From Alphaproteobacteria bacterium (lineage in GTDB: Bacteria; Pseudomonadota; Alphaproteobacteria; Micavibrionales; Micavibrionaceae): a stretch of 45,331 nt of DNA. The notes beneath the pieces are model-generated. The model saw only the letters and a list, made by a program, of their open reading frames with translations. It was not told the origin of the DNA and did not search any database. The stretch covers positions 1 through 45,331 of the forward strand of contig JAJFGR010000020.1 of NCBI GenBank assembly GCA_021776025.1. Direction: 5' to 3'. This document shows, one piece after another, positions 1 to 9,067 of the stretch; positions within the stretch are counted from its first letter, which is position 1, and each line of letters starts with the position of its first letter. The position numbers and the translations under genes were made by a program.

Positions 1-77
1 TCCATCTCAGGATCAAACAACACAGAACTAGTGGTCTCTAATTCTGGTTCTATACTGTTATCAAATAATGAAGTCAT
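1..77 (-). CDS. Internal virion (ejection) protein, N-terminal fragment cut by the window edge
   Basis: This is the first 25 codons of the 1435-residue ejection protein, starting at the ATG at 75-77 on the minus strand and running off the left edge. The same bases recur at 45191-45267, where the gene is complete. It is not a second gene. Confidence 0.9.
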   Translation of the reverse strand, partial: MTSLFDNSIEPELETTSSVLFDPEM

Positions 78-141
78 TTATGATCCTATTTTTCCAAGTG
101 AACCAAAGCCACCTGCTAAGTCAAATACTTTAGAGCTAGCA
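1..141. repeat. Left copy of the 141-bp exact terminal overlap
   Basis: Bases 1-141 are identical to 45191-45331. The length equals the largest k-mer of a common metagenome assembler, so this most likely marks a circular assembly and not a real phage terminal repeat. The unique genome is then 45,190 bp. Confidence 0.95.
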
Positions 142-587
142 TTGAATAATGAATCGAAGGTTGATGCATCACTTAATGAGTTAGTAGCATCTGTCGTATG
201 TAGAGCTGCATTATCTAGATGTGTATTACGTTGTCTAGCTAATCCTAAGTTAGTATCTAAGAAACTTAAGTTACCACTGAGTTGACTGGATACACTACCT
301 GCTCCACCTTGAGCACCGGAACTATCTCCACCTACGGTTTGAGATGCTTGATTCACAACCTGTGCTCTAGCTACTCTAGCTCGTCTTACTTGCGTTCGTC
401 GCTCTCTTGATGCACGTAGTTCTTCTACTTTTTGTTGTACTTTATTAGCCTCTCTTTGCTCAGTTAGGGCTGCTTGACGTGAATCAAAGGCATCATCCTT
501 AGCTCCCTTACCTTTAATAAAGGATACTACCGAAACGATACCACTTATCGCGGAAACAATTGGAGCAATCGCTGTTAGTTTAGCCAT
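78..587 (-). CDS. Internal virion core protein, T7 gp14-like (169 aa)
   Basis: It is probably an internal core protein ejected into the host envelope at infection. The N-terminus (about residues 5-25) is hydrophobic, followed by a charged, Gln/Arg/Glu-rich helical stretch (about 30-75) and a Gly/Ser/Asn-rich tail. Primary sequence matching is weak, so the call rests on size, composition and place. It lies between a gp13-like GNAT gene and the giant ejection protein, which is where T7 keeps gene 14. It overlaps the upstream gene by 8 bases, and its stop abuts the start of the 1435-residue gene. Another small virion protein is the main alternative. Confidence 0.6.
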   Translation of the reverse strand: MAKLTAIAPIVSAISGIVSVVSFIKGKGAKDDAFDSRQAALTEQREANKVQQKVEELRASRERRTQVRRARVARAQVVNQASQTVGGDSSGAQGGAGSVSSQLSGNLSFLDTNLGLARQRNTHLDNAALHTTDATNSLSDASTFDSLFNASSKVFDLAGGFGSLGKIGS

Positions 588-1056
588 ATTCTTTTACCTT
601 TGTAAATACTTTATCCGTTAATACAAAGTCATATTTACTTTGTAACTTATCCCCAAGAGACTCATATAAAGGATCTGCTTGTAATACTAAGTTATATAGA
701 TTAACCTCTAATGCCTCCATAGATTGATCTATAGCTTTAAGTAATCCTACTATATATCCTTTCTTTTGATACTCAGGATGTATACACCATACTAATTCTG
801 TACATGTTTTCCAACTAGGATTAAATAGATAAGGATGTATCACCCCAATAAAGCATGTTACTGCTTTACCATCTATCTTTCCTATTAGTGCAAACAGAAC
901 TCCCTGCTCATATAACTTTTGAAATGTATCTTTATCTGGAACGTATTCCATTTTATGATCTTTATAGAACTTACTAGTATACCACCACTTCTTACATAGG
1001 GCTGCGATCTCATCATAGTGGCTCATACCAACAACTTCATATTGTACTTTAGACAT
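580..1056 (-). CDS. GNAT-fold protein at the T7 gp13 position (158 aa)
   Basis: It looks like a GNAT N-acetyltransferase domain. The acetyl-CoA loop is visible as Q97-K-K-G100-Y-I-V-G104 following the strand ELVWCIHPEY, and the length fits a single domain. It sits between tail tube B and the gp14-like core protein, the position of T7 gene 13, whose product is needed for virion assembly. It may therefore be a structural or morphogenetic protein on a GNAT scaffold and not a free enzyme. It overlaps both neighbours by 8 bases, which indicates translational coupling. No acetylation substrate can be inferred. Confidence 0.7.
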   Translation of the reverse strand: MSKVQYEVVGMSHYDEIAALCKKWWYTSKFYKDHKMEYVPDKDTFQKLYEQGVLFALIGKIDGKAVTCFIGVIHPYLFNPSWKTCTELVWCIHPEYQKKGYIVGLLKAIDQSMEALEVNLYNLVLQADPLYESLGDKLQSKYDFVLTDKVFTKVKEYG

Positions 1057-3307
1057 CTGTTTCTCCTGTGAATGATCCCGACCATCCTAGTAATCTCATA
1101 TCTTTCCCTGTCTGGGAAGTAATACGGAACTGGATAGCTTCACCATGTCCTTTAATTCTTTCTTTCGATGTTACTACTTCAAATGGATATCCAAAGGTAT
1201 CGTTCTCATCCTCTGGTATATATAAATCTTTTAATCTATAGGCATCATATGATTGACTCCATCTTCCTGATGAACTTAAGTTACTCCAACCAAAGGCTAT
1301 CTGTACTGTGGCTGCACTCGGATTAGTGTAGGATAAATTATTACTCCCATCATCTGTAAAGCCATCCTCTGTTTGTCGGAAGTACATAAATAGATATGGT
1401 GCATCTTTCTCACGCATTGCATCACCGAACAATTCATATCCTGTGTATAAGTAACTAGTAAAGTCTATACCTGTACCATCATTAGTTTCCCAATCTACAA
1501 AGTCTGTATTATTAAATTCACCTATGGTGTACTTATAATTACTTGAATCCTCTGGGACAGCTACTAAGAATTTTAACTTAGATGCTAGTGCTCCGGGTAA
1601 TGATACATCTACAGTAACGGAATTACCTGTACCTACCTCAACAACATCAGATCCTACCACTACTGTTTGAGTTGATGTGGATGTAGAGATCCGAGAACTA
1701 ACTAATAGATCTGCTATATAAGGACTATCAGATGCTAAGTCTTCTATCTTATATGGATAGAATGCTTGTACATTTACATCTAATATAAGTAATCTATTAT
1801 ACTTACTCCATGAACTAGATCCATCAAATCCTGAGTATTCATTCCATGCCCAATATACTTTCTTGGCTGTATTATCATATACAGCAGATACATATTCCTT
1901 ACTAATTTCAGGGATAGTATCATTATAATATGTTTGTATTGTATCTGCAGTAATGTTGACAGCAGATAACTGACCACTTACTTGATCAGCTTGTAACGAA
2001 TATATACCACCCTTAGACCAATAGATAGGAGTACCTTCAGCATCTACCATAGAGCGAGAACCTACCACACCTATGTTAGTAATCTTATTTACAGAGTAAT
2101 CTGTAGCTGCGAAGATTCCATCTGGGCCGGATATCTGCCATAAACCATTCGTAGCAAATATTACTAGGGAAGTATTGATGGGAATGATTCTTAATATCTT
2201 ACCTGAATTGGGTATATTAACTGAACCCCCATCTGTATCAATTAAATCTGAGATGTCCTCAGATGTTGGATCTGCATCTTGATAGCATAATCCTGCCTGT
2301 TTCATAGTCTCTAATGTTTGAGAGAAGAATACTAATCCTGAATTAGTTCCTTCATCTACACCAGAATACCAGACTCGACCTGCATAGAAGGATACAGTAC
2401 TAGGTCTAGATGTTACTGTCTCAGATGTTAATGCACCTATACCAGATGCAGTAGCTCTATCTTTATTAAAAGCATCAAGGATATAATGTCCGCTTGGTGC
2501 AGGTGTATTACCAAAGGCTGTACGTTGTACCCATGATGCATCCCACTTACCTATATCTTCAGCAGTGCTAGAAGAGGATACTTTACCAAAGTAGACTATA
2601 TCAGCATTACTAGGGTATTCTCCATTGGCAGTATTATAATTACTAATAGGATCAGAGGCACCAGATCTAACAACTACGTTGTCTTCTAGCCAACCTTGAT
2701 TCTTTAGATTATAATTATGTTCATCACTAAGAGTAGCTGGACGATCATCTATAGTTAGACCATCATCAGCTCCATCAAAGTCTCTTACTTTAATGTTAAT
2801 TTGTGTAGCAGAGATACTATCTAAGTCAGCATCATACTCTACATAGAATGGTTCTATTTCTTTTGATGCTACAAATAGATTACCTAATCCAAATGTTACA
2901 TCTATAGGTTCAACCCCTATTGTAGGAGAAGCTGATACCTTATAAGTATTAAGGTCGATAGTAAATGACTTTGCATTTGCAGAGATCGAGGCACTACCTT
3001 TACTATGAAAGTAAATAGTTTCTCCGATCTGTACTACTTGGAAATTAACTTGACTATCACCACCTACTGCATCCCAATCATGGGTTGTAATAGTTCTATC
3101 TTGGAACTGAGTGATATCAATATTAGATGATAATGAGAATCCACCCTCATAATCTATACCTAATCTTCGTTGTCTCAGTCCTGATTTACGTAGTGCAAAG
3201 TTCGCCTCATCAATAGAGGCGTTCTCTGGGAAAGTTAATTCAGTAGCTTCAGTATTAAGTCCACCAACAAAGGTGAAGTAATTCTTATTCTGCCTTGCTC
3301 TTGCCAT
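1049..3307 (-). CDS. Tail tubular protein B, T7 gp12-like (752 aa)
   Basis: It is the large nozzle or tail-tube protein of short-tailed phages. The beginning, with NYFTFVGGLNTEATELTFPE (residues 9-28), is characteristic of the family: a short statement of net positives followed by a beta-propeller-like chain rich in Gly, Ser, Asp and aromatic residues. Length is close to T7 gp12 (about 790 residues). It follows tail tube A with one small gene between, and precedes the gp13-like gene, as in T7. The start overlaps the end of the small gene by 23 bases. Confidence 0.85.
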   Translation of the reverse strand: MARARQNKNYFTFVGGLNTEATELTFPENASIDEANFALRKSGLRQRRLGIDYEGGFSLSSNIDITQFQDRTITTHDWDAVGGDSQVNFQVVQIGETIYFHSKGSASISANAKSFTIDLNTYKVSASPTIGVEPIDVTFGLGNLFVASKEIEPFYVEYDADLDSISATQINIKVRDFDGADDGLTIDDRPATLSDEHNYNLKNQGWLEDNVVVRSGASDPISNYNTANGEYPSNADIVYFGKVSSSSTAEDIGKWDASWVQRTAFGNTPAPSGHYILDAFNKDRATASGIGALTSETVTSRPSTVSFYAGRVWYSGVDEGTNSGLVFFSQTLETMKQAGLCYQDADPTSEDISDLIDTDGGSVNIPNSGKILRIIPINTSLVIFATNGLWQISGPDGIFAATDYSVNKITNIGVVGSRSMVDAEGTPIYWSKGGIYSLQADQVSGQLSAVNITADTIQTYYNDTIPEISKEYVSAVYDNTAKKVYWAWNEYSGFDGSSSWSKYNRLLILDVNVQAFYPYKIEDLASDSPYIADLLVSSRISTSTSTQTVVVGSDVVEVGTGNSVTVDVSLPGALASKLKFLVAVPEDSSNYKYTIGEFNNTDFVDWETNDGTGIDFTSYLYTGYELFGDAMREKDAPYLFMYFRQTEDGFTDDGSNNLSYTNPSAATVQIAFGWSNLSSSGRWSQSYDAYRLKDLYIPEDENDTFGYPFEVVTSKERIKGHGEAIQFRITSQTGKDMRLLGWSGSFTGETDV

Positions 3308-3485
3308 TGACTTTAGTATTACTCAATAAGTATTTGTTTATTGCTTCATCACCAAGTGATTGCTTAGTATAAACTCCTGATAATTCTGCAGGGATCTTAC
3401 CACCACCCTTGTATACTACTTTCCAGAAGTTTGTCTTATTAACTCTTTCGGTTACTAATGTTTTCTTTGTATTACCTACGGCCAT
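3285..3485 (-). CDS. Small unknown protein between tail tube A and B (66 aa)
   Basis: I do not recognise this basic protein. It contains an aromatic and glycine patch (FWKVVYKGGGKIP, about residues 20-33) and a Lys-rich C-terminus. It overlaps tail tube A by 14 bases and tail tube B by 23 bases, so it is translated within the tail operon. Its place suggests a minor tail or assembly function. Confidence 0.65.
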   Translation of the reverse strand: MAVGNTKKTLVTERVNKTNFWKVVYKGGGKIPAELSGVYTKQSLGDEAINKYLLSNTKVNGKSKAE

Positions 3486-4218
3486 AATCGGGTCTCGAAT
3501 TCGTTTGGTCAGTATTACTAGCCTCTTTCTGTAGACGAACCTTTGCTTTACGCTCGCGTTCTAATTCTTTAGGAACAGAGACTTGTTTAATTGTCATATG
3601 TGACATATTCTTAGATTCAGATAATAGTACTGGGAATAATTTCTCAGGCATATCTAGTACATGATCCTTATCTAATGTATAGGTAGGATACTTAAGTACT
3701 GCTGCAACTGTCTTCGATCCTTGTAAGGTCGAATCCACATCTGAATCATAGGAATCAAACCAGAGATACTTGTCATCAAATGATGTCCAGTATGTCGGTG
3801 CTCTATCAGTTACTATAAGAAAATCTATTCCGCTATCAGTATACTTAGTGGTATTAGTAGGTGTAGTACTTCTACTATATATAACCTTTAAGAATTCATC
3901 AGGCTTTAAGTACTTGACTTCCTGATACTTCTCTGGATCTGATACGGCAGTTCTCTTATCATACTTTAAACTATAAATTTCACTTACTGATGCAGGTATC
4001 TCCATCTTAGATGGAAGATTTGTATCTCCTAATCCTGTTAGGTTTACTAATCCTTGCAAGTGAGGCCAATCTTTACTTGTCATCATATGATCATACGTTT
4101 CTAGAATGATATTAGTTACATCATTCGCTTCTTCCGTATCTGATAGATCATTAACTTTATCACTAGACATGGATGCTAGTACTGATTGAGTTAATTCAAG
4201 TAAAGTAAGCTTAGCCAT
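3472..4218 (-). CDS. Tail tubular protein A, T7 gp11-like (248 aa)
   Basis: It is the head-to-tail adaptor of podoviruses. The N-terminus with a helical segment (LTLLELTQSVLASMSSDKVN), the central DWPHL motif near residue 50 and the EIPASVSEIYSLKYD strand (about 72-87) are typical of the gp11 adaptor family. The C-terminus is basic and hydrophilic. It sits directly upstream of tail tube B. The start codon overlaps the stop of the preceding decoration-like gene by one base. Confidence 0.82.
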   Translation of the reverse strand: MAKLTLLELTQSVLASMSSDKVNDLSDTEEANDVTNIILETYDHMMTSKDWPHLQGLVNLTGLGDTNLPSKMEIPASVSEIYSLKYDKRTAVSDPEKYQEVKYLKPDEFLKVIYSRSTTPTNTTKYTDSGIDFLIVTDRAPTYWTSFDDKYLWFDSYDSDVDSTLQGSKTVAAVLKYPTYTLDKDHVLDMPEKLFPVLLSESKNMSHMTIKQVSVPKELERERKAKVRLQKEASNTDQTNSRPDYGRR

Positions 4219-4679
4219 TATGCTGTCCTCTTAACTACTAATGTGATTTCTACTTCAATTGCATTTGAAGAAGCCCCATCAGTTTCAATTTCTATTGCTT
4301 GTCCTGCTGTAACTGCGTTGGCAGCGGAAGGAGTAGATGAATCTACATCACCTGCGGCTGACCCTGAGTAGGCTACTGTAATAGCTCCACTAGTTACTGC
4401 GGTTCCACCTATCTTAGGTGTTAATGTTGCATCAGCGGTACCTATAGCCCCGTTGATTGTTGAGTATACTTTCTCAATAGTTCCTGCCCAAGGAGCAGTA
4501 ACATATACTTGTCCGGCTGTACTTATATCTGTAATCTTTGCGGTGATTACATATTCAGGAAACGACCATGCACCAGATGATGCACCATCAGCTATATAAA
4601 CTTGATCTAAGGATGCAGATGCTACACCTTTAGGTTCGTGTAGATTAGCTCCTGTAATATTTACATGTTCAACTGTCAT
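4218..4679 (-). CDS. Head decoration or fibre-like virion protein (153 aa)
   Basis: This Ala/Thr/Gly/Ser-rich, beta-rich protein has almost no charge after residue 30, as is common for capsid decoration and fibre domains. A segment with QVYVTAPWAGTIEKVYSTI (about residues 57-75) resembles beta-sandwich strands. No enzyme motif is visible. It lies between the major capsid module and tail tube A, after a hairpin, so a virion role is likely but the exact position is unknown. Confidence 0.6.
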   Translation of the reverse strand: MTVEHVNITGANLHEPKGVASASLDQVYIADGASSGAWSFPEYVITAKITDISTAGQVYVTAPWAGTIEKVYSTINGAIGTADATLTPKIGGTAVTSGAITVAYSGSAAGDVDSSTPSAANAVTAGQAIEIETDGASSNAIEVEITLVVKRTA

Positions 4680-4697
4680 ATTGTATCCCTTAAAGAT

Positions 4698-4717
4698 GAG
4701 GGGAAATTAATCCCCTC
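4698..4717 (-). terminator. Hairpin between virion genes, possible attenuator
   Basis: On the minus strand GAGGGG and CCCCTC form a perfect 6-bp stem around an 8-base AT loop, followed by only a short T-run. It sits just after the stop of the capsid-proximal 170-residue gene. It could be a weak terminator or an RNA-stability hairpin that favours capsid expression over tail genes. Confidence 0.45.
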
Positions 4718-4725
4718 GATCTATA

Positions 4726-5238
4726 TTATACCTTTGTAGTCGGTTCGATATATTCGATTACAAGTCGTGCGGAACCAGAGGTAGCTGTACCACCAGTCAC
4801 ACCAACAAGATAACCGTCTGCCGTTACAAGTTTCGTTGCATTAGCTACTAGTGCGCCGTCACATACTACAACATCACCTGCATCAAGTGCAGCTTCAGCA
4901 ATAGTAGCATCAATACCATCGGCATCGATTACTGTACCATCAGATTCATATAAACCCAACGTCAAAGTAGGTGTAGTACCACCCCAATCAGTCGTAACCA
5001 ACAGCGTAGCTGAAAGAATTGCAGAACCCTCTTTAATAAAAGGAATCGTATTGTCGAAAGAATCGTCAGTACCATCGTTGTCTACATCAGCCGTAAAGGT
5101 TGGAAGAGCATCATAAGAGAAGTCACACCATAGAACTTTCTTTACGCCTTCGGCGTTAGATTGTCCCCATTGTACAAGGCTTTCTTTCGTACCAAAATTG
5201 ATAGAAAGTCCATCTTTGTTTGTGTATTTTGTACCCAT
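4726..5238 (-). CDS. Capsid-associated virion protein (170 aa)
   Basis: This acidic, Asp/Thr/Gly-rich, beta-rich protein directly follows the major capsid gene. Asp-Asn-Asp-Gly-style segments (DVDNDGTDDSFDN, about residues 51-63) could bind calcium. The C-terminus ends in the strand SARLVIEYIEP. Such proteins after the capsid gene are often decoration proteins; the role here is inferred from position and composition. Confidence 0.6.
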   Translation of the reverse strand: MGTKYTNKDGLSINFGTKESLVQWGQSNAEGVKKVLWCDFSYDALPTFTADVDNDGTDDSFDNTIPFIKEGSAILSATLLVTTDWGGTTPTLTLGLYESDGTVIDADGIDATIAEAALDAGDVVVCDGALVANATKLVTADGYLVGVTGGTATSGSARLVIEYIEPTTKV

Positions 5239-5256
5239 AATATTTAGGCTCCCTTA

Positions 5257-6240
5257 TTAAGCTACAACAGAAGTATCAGATAATACAACAACTAAGTTCT
5301 CTGGTCGATAGACCTTCAAGCCATAGCGTCCTGTCGTCAAATATTCTTCACGTTGTTTGTCTTTATTATATTCACCATCAACTTCAGGCATCTGTCTCCA
5401 TGCACCTACGAAAGGTAGGACATCAGAAGTAGCAGAGAAGAACATGTTACATACACCATTAGCAACGGTATCACTGTCAATGGTTTCTGCACCAGCTCCG
5501 GCTGCACCAGCACCCGCAAGATAGTTACTTGTATATACGTCAAAGCCGTAGATATTTTTAACAAAACGCATACCTGAAGCAATACCATCAGATACGATGC
5601 CTTCCCATTTAGGGTTGTTACTTACATTCGTTAAATTAGTCAACGTGTTTAATGTATATTCTACTGAAGGATCTACGATAGCAACTAAATTAGTTGCAGG
5701 TACGTTTGCTTTCTTTAGAGCATGTAATGCTTTAGCGAAATCAATTACACCTATAGAATCATCAGTAGCTTCAGCGACCCAACGATGCTCAGCACCGTTG
5801 ATTGAGTTAGTAGATGATACGGTTTGACCACCAGATGCACCAGCCATACCCAGTGCCATAATGTCAGTCTCTACTCGTTCATCAATTGCTCGACGTTGTT
5901 TTGGAACAAACATACTTTCTAAGCGTGCTGCATAGAAAGAATCTTGTCGCATTTTCTTTGTGATATATGTAGCAGAGCTAACATAATCCGTGATAGAGAA
6001 TTGGAATTCACCAGTATCCATCGCGTCGTATACTACGTCTTCATTCTCAACATAGTCACGTACGTTAGCTTCACCTACAGAAGGGATCGTAAATGTATTA
6101 CCATCAGGGAATTCATTCATCCAATCCACGTACTTCATGCCTTGCAGATCATCTTCTAAAACGTCTTTAAGTTGGTTAGACCAAATCTCAGAACGAATTA
6201 GAACATCGGAAGCTGCATTGGCTGCACTAAATCCACTCAT
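5257..6240 (-). CDS. Major capsid protein (327 aa)
   Basis: It builds the icosahedral shell. Length, an N-terminal helix-rich arm, and a position immediately after the scaffold gene match the HK97-fold capsid proteins of T7-supergroup phages. Segments typical of this group include the E-loop-like region (about residues 45-85) and VDPSVEYTLNTLTNLTNVSN (about 185-205) in the A/P domain. A Shine-Dalgarno-like AAAGGA precedes the ATG. No frameshifted minor form is evident. Confidence 0.85.
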   Translation of the reverse strand: MSGFSAANAASDVLIRSEIWSNQLKDVLEDDLQGMKYVDWMNEFPDGNTFTIPSVGEANVRDYVENEDVVYDAMDTGEFQFSITDYVSSATYITKKMRQDSFYAARLESMFVPKQRRAIDERVETDIMALGMAGASGGQTVSSTNSINGAEHRWVAEATDDSIGVIDFAKALHALKKANVPATNLVAIVDPSVEYTLNTLTNLTNVSNNPKWEGIVSDGIASGMRFVKNIYGFDVYTSNYLAGAGAAGAGAETIDSDTVANGVCNMFFSATSDVLPFVGAWRQMPEVDGEYNKDKQREEYLTTGRYGLKVYRPENLVVVLSDTSVVA

Positions 6241-6261
6241 TTAGTTTATTTCCTTTTGTTA

Positions 6262-7011
6262 TTATTTATAATAATCCTCACCCATAGCCTTACGATCTTT
6301 AATCATAAGCTTCTGAGTTGCGGAAGAGAAATACCAAGTGTCTCCCTTCACTTTTCTTTGTGCTTTGTACCAGTCATGTGTCCCTTGTTTTGGGCCACCA
6401 TTACCAAAACCCTTTTCCAAGGCTTCAATATTAACTGATCCATTACCACTAGATAGATCTGAGTTATCTACTTGATTCTTCTCGTCTACGACTAATTTCA
6501 GAAAGGCTTCAGGAGATGATTCAGCTAGGGCTTTTAATGTAGGAACATTAAGTTTTAATTCCCTTGCTTTATCAGCAATTACATTATGAGCTTTGTCACC
6601 ATAGACATCATTCATAACCTTATTAACTGTAGCTTGATTCTCTGCTTTCGTCGCATTCTCGTTCAAGTTTTTGACTGTTTCTGTAACCAACCTAGTAACA
6701 TCTTCTTCACTAAAACCGTTGTCAGTCTCGTTCGTCGAAGGACTAGATAGTCTATCTAAAACTGTCTCTATATTCGCAGCAGTACCTAACTTCTCATTGG
6801 CTGCTACTAGCTCTGCCTCTAGTCTTTCAATGTGCGTTTGCGCATGTGGGACTGATTTAAGAGCTTCAGTTACATCCTTATACTTCTTACCTTCACCTAT
6901 GAACGTCACTACTTCGTCGGGTAGTTGTACTTCATTTCCTTGGTCAGGTTGTTGTACTTGAGACTGGTCTTGTTCAAATACATTTACTTCTTTGTTGCCT
7001 TGGTCAGACAT
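6262..7011 (-). CDS. Capsid scaffolding protein (249 aa)
   Basis: It directs procapsid assembly and leaves before packaging. The protein is acidic and Gln/Asn-rich at the N-terminus, helical and coiled-coil-like in the middle (about residues 55-85), and has a basic C-terminal segment (about 215-240), which is the usual capsid-binding end. It lies directly upstream of the major capsid gene, as scaffolds do. There is no protease motif. Confidence 0.8.
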   Translation of the reverse strand: MSDQGNKEVNVFEQDQSQVQQPDQGNEVQLPDEVVTFIGEGKKYKDVTEALKSVPHAQTHIERLEAELVAANEKLGTAANIETVLDRLSSPSTNETDNGFSEEDVTRLVTETVKNLNENATKAENQATVNKVMNDVYGDKAHNVIADKARELKLNVPTLKALAESSPEAFLKLVVDEKNQVDNSDLSSGNGSVNIEALEKGFGNGGPKQGTHDWYKAQRKVKGDTWYFSSATQKLMIKDRKAMGEDYYK

Positions 7012-7026
7012 AAATACCTCTATTAG

Positions 7027-7290
7027 TTATGGTAATAGTTGTAGTACTTTTTTGATTCCTCGTCTGAATCCTATCTGATCAGCTTGATACTCTGACCATG
7101 CAGTTTTCTTTTCGTAGTTATCAAGCTTTTCGGAACTTTGGTAAGACTCCTTAAGCATACTTTCTACTACCTCTGTTATTTTATCAGTAACATGGGACGA
7201 TGCCCAATAGGACTTTTCAAAATCCTCTTTTTCTTCCTCACTCATACCTTTCAGTAATCGTGCTGGAATCTTTTTCTCCTCATTAGCCAA
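7027..7290 (-). CDS. Small helical protein between portal and scaffold, TTG start (87 aa)
   Basis: I do not recognise this charged, helical protein. An upstream ATG at 7308 would give 93 residues. However, GAGGAG sits 7 bases before a TTG at 7288-7290, which overlaps the portal stop, so the TTG start is preferred. The region before the stop is basic (RRGIKKVLQLLP). Small genes between portal and scaffold are common in this phage group; a role in head assembly is possible but not shown. Confidence 0.6.
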   Translation of the reverse strand: MANEEKKIPARLLKGMSEEEKEDFEKSYWASSHVTDKITEVVESMLKESYQSSEKLDNYEKKTAWSEYQADQIGFRRGIKKVLQLLP

Positions 7291-9067
7291 GTGGAATCTC
7301 CTCCTCATCTGCTTCTGTTGGAGTTACAGCGTTCACTTCAGTTTGGTCTTGAAGTGTATTCTGATATTGTTGGACTTTAGCTGCTTCATCAAGTGCCGCA
7401 TTCTCTGCGAATATATTCTCATTACCAAGATCTAATAACTTTTCAAACAATTGTAATGTCTTCAATCCACTTACATGGGGAGCTATTGTAGGTCTATCAA
7501 TGATGCCACTATTAAAGAAGCTTACTAATTCCTGTACCTTACGTGCTTGTTCAGCAAAGTGTCTAGCACCTATAGGTCTCAAGGATCCTTTACCTGTAAG
7601 GTCATCCTTCGTTACTTCATCAAATAAGAATGCTCCTGTTGCAGGATCTTGGGTCTTAATTAATTCTTTGCCCCTAAGATTCCGTAATGCAATCTCAAAC
7701 ATTCCATTGATTAATGGTTCTACAAAGTTCTCTTCAAACTGAGATACTTTATGTTGGAAGATTCTTCCTGCTGCAGATTGTAAAGACTGTACTTCAAACT
7801 TAGTCTTCTCACCCGGAGTACGTATACCCATAGCTTCGCGAGGAGCACCAGCTAATTCTTCCATCTTTCTTTCTAACTCTGCGATTTGAAAATCCGCGTT
7901 GAGTGCTGTAGTATCGGGAACTAAAAAGTTCACGTCACCATCGTCACCTAAGTAGATTCTCTCACCGGGTTGAAAATTAAAATCTTCCACAAGACCAGAG
8001 ATCTTTAACATAGGAAACGCAATCATATCGAATACGTCAGCTTTAAGATTCTCTAAATGATCTATACGGTATTGCATACCTACAAGATTATCAAGTGGCC
8101 CCATTCCCATAAGGTTATCAGGACGCAAGCGCCATGCTACATGTTGCTTATAGCTACGACCTAGCCACGATTTATTCGGTTCAAAACGTAGTACAAAGCT
8201 ACGATCAATAATAGTAAGAACGTGATCTTTATACAAAGTATCGGAGATAGGATCATATATGTCCCCTTCATACTCTAATAATTCAACGAAGCCTGAGTTA
8301 TAGTAGTCCTTAAAACTACCAAACCCATCGACATTTATCCCGTCATCTTTCTTTAGATCACCATTATCTACTGCTGCACGAACATCTCCTCTAGTAGATC
8401 TTGCTTTATCTAGAGCTTCTTGTTTGTACTTCATCTCTGGTTTGTTCTCTATCTCTGTAGCTAACTCACCTAATGTAAATATAGATCGTGTAATCTTTGG
8501 AGCATTTGCAAAATCAGATGCGGTTAAATCAAATACGATATCATAGGGACTAATCCTATATAATTTAGGGCCTTCATATATAGTATGAACTTCCCCATCT
8601 ACTGGGTCAGTCTTAATTTCTTTAACAAATTCAATCCCACCGAAAGCATTACCGTAATCAATATAGTCTAGTAATAGTCTAGAGATAATTCCCTTGAACT
8701 TACTAGAGTGTAACTTGTTACGCATATAGTTTTCAATAAGATTTGCTTTATCTTTCTTTACATCTTCTTCAGAATCACCTTCCCACAATAACCATTCGGC
8801 ATTAGGAAATAATGCTTCAACATAGTTAGCATGTAGGTTATCTCTAATCTGTGTAAGCTTCGGTACAGTAGTAGAGTTCTTCCAAGGAAGAGCATTGTTA
8901 CTAGTAGTTGTGGTGTCAGTAGCGAATAAGTAATTGCGTAGTTCTTGTTTCTCTTCTTCCCATTCAGTACGTTGACCTTTCCATGATACCCATAGGTTAG
9001 TAATGGCTATTGCCATATCTTCCCTTAATAAGATATCCTCGAAAGTTAATACGTTACCTTTATTCAT
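7283..9067 (-). CDS. Portal (head-tail connector) protein (594 aa)
   Basis: It forms the dodecameric ring at the packaging vertex. The length, the order terminase-portal-scaffold-capsid and the sequence style (for example RPDNLMGMGPLDNLVGMQYRIDHLENLK split around residues 311-339, and a long helical C-terminal region) match podovirus portals. The C-terminal 40 residues are acidic and Gln-rich. The start ATG adjoins the stop of the large terminase gene by overlap at 9067. Confidence 0.87.
   Translation of the reverse strand: MNKGNVLTFEDILLREDMAIAITNLWVSWKGQRTEWEEEKQELRNYLFATDTTTTSNNALPWKNSTTVPKLTQIRDNLHANYVEALFPNAEWLLWEGDSEEDVKKDKANLIENYMRNKLHSSKFKGIISRLLLDYIDYGNAFGGIEFVKEIKTDPVDGEVHTIYEGPKLYRISPYDIVFDLTASDFANAPKITRSIFTLGELATEIENKPEMKYKQEALDKARSTRGDVRAAVDNGDLKKDDGINVDGFGSFKDYYNSGFVELLEYEGDIYDPISDTLYKDHVLTIIDRSFVLRFEPNKSWLGRSYKQHVAWRLRPDNLMGMGPLDNLVGMQYRIDHLENLKADVFDMIAFPMLKISGLVEDFNFQPGERIYLGDDGDVNFLVPDTTALNADFQIAELERKMEELAGAPREAMGIRTPGEKTKFEVQSLQSAAGRIFQHKVSQFEENFVEPLINGMFEIALRNLRGKELIKTQDPATGAFLFDEVTKDDLTGKGSLRPIGARHFAEQARKVQELVSFFNSGIIDRPTIAPHVSGLKTLQLFEKLLDLGNENIFAENAALDEAAKVQQYQNTLQDQTEVNAVTPTEADEEEIPLG

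Noticed and set aside
1..141. True phage direct terminal repeat
   Set aside because: T7-type terminal repeats are possible at this length, but the repeat runs across a gene junction inside the virion operon, and its length equals an assembler k-mer, so an assembly overlap is simpler.
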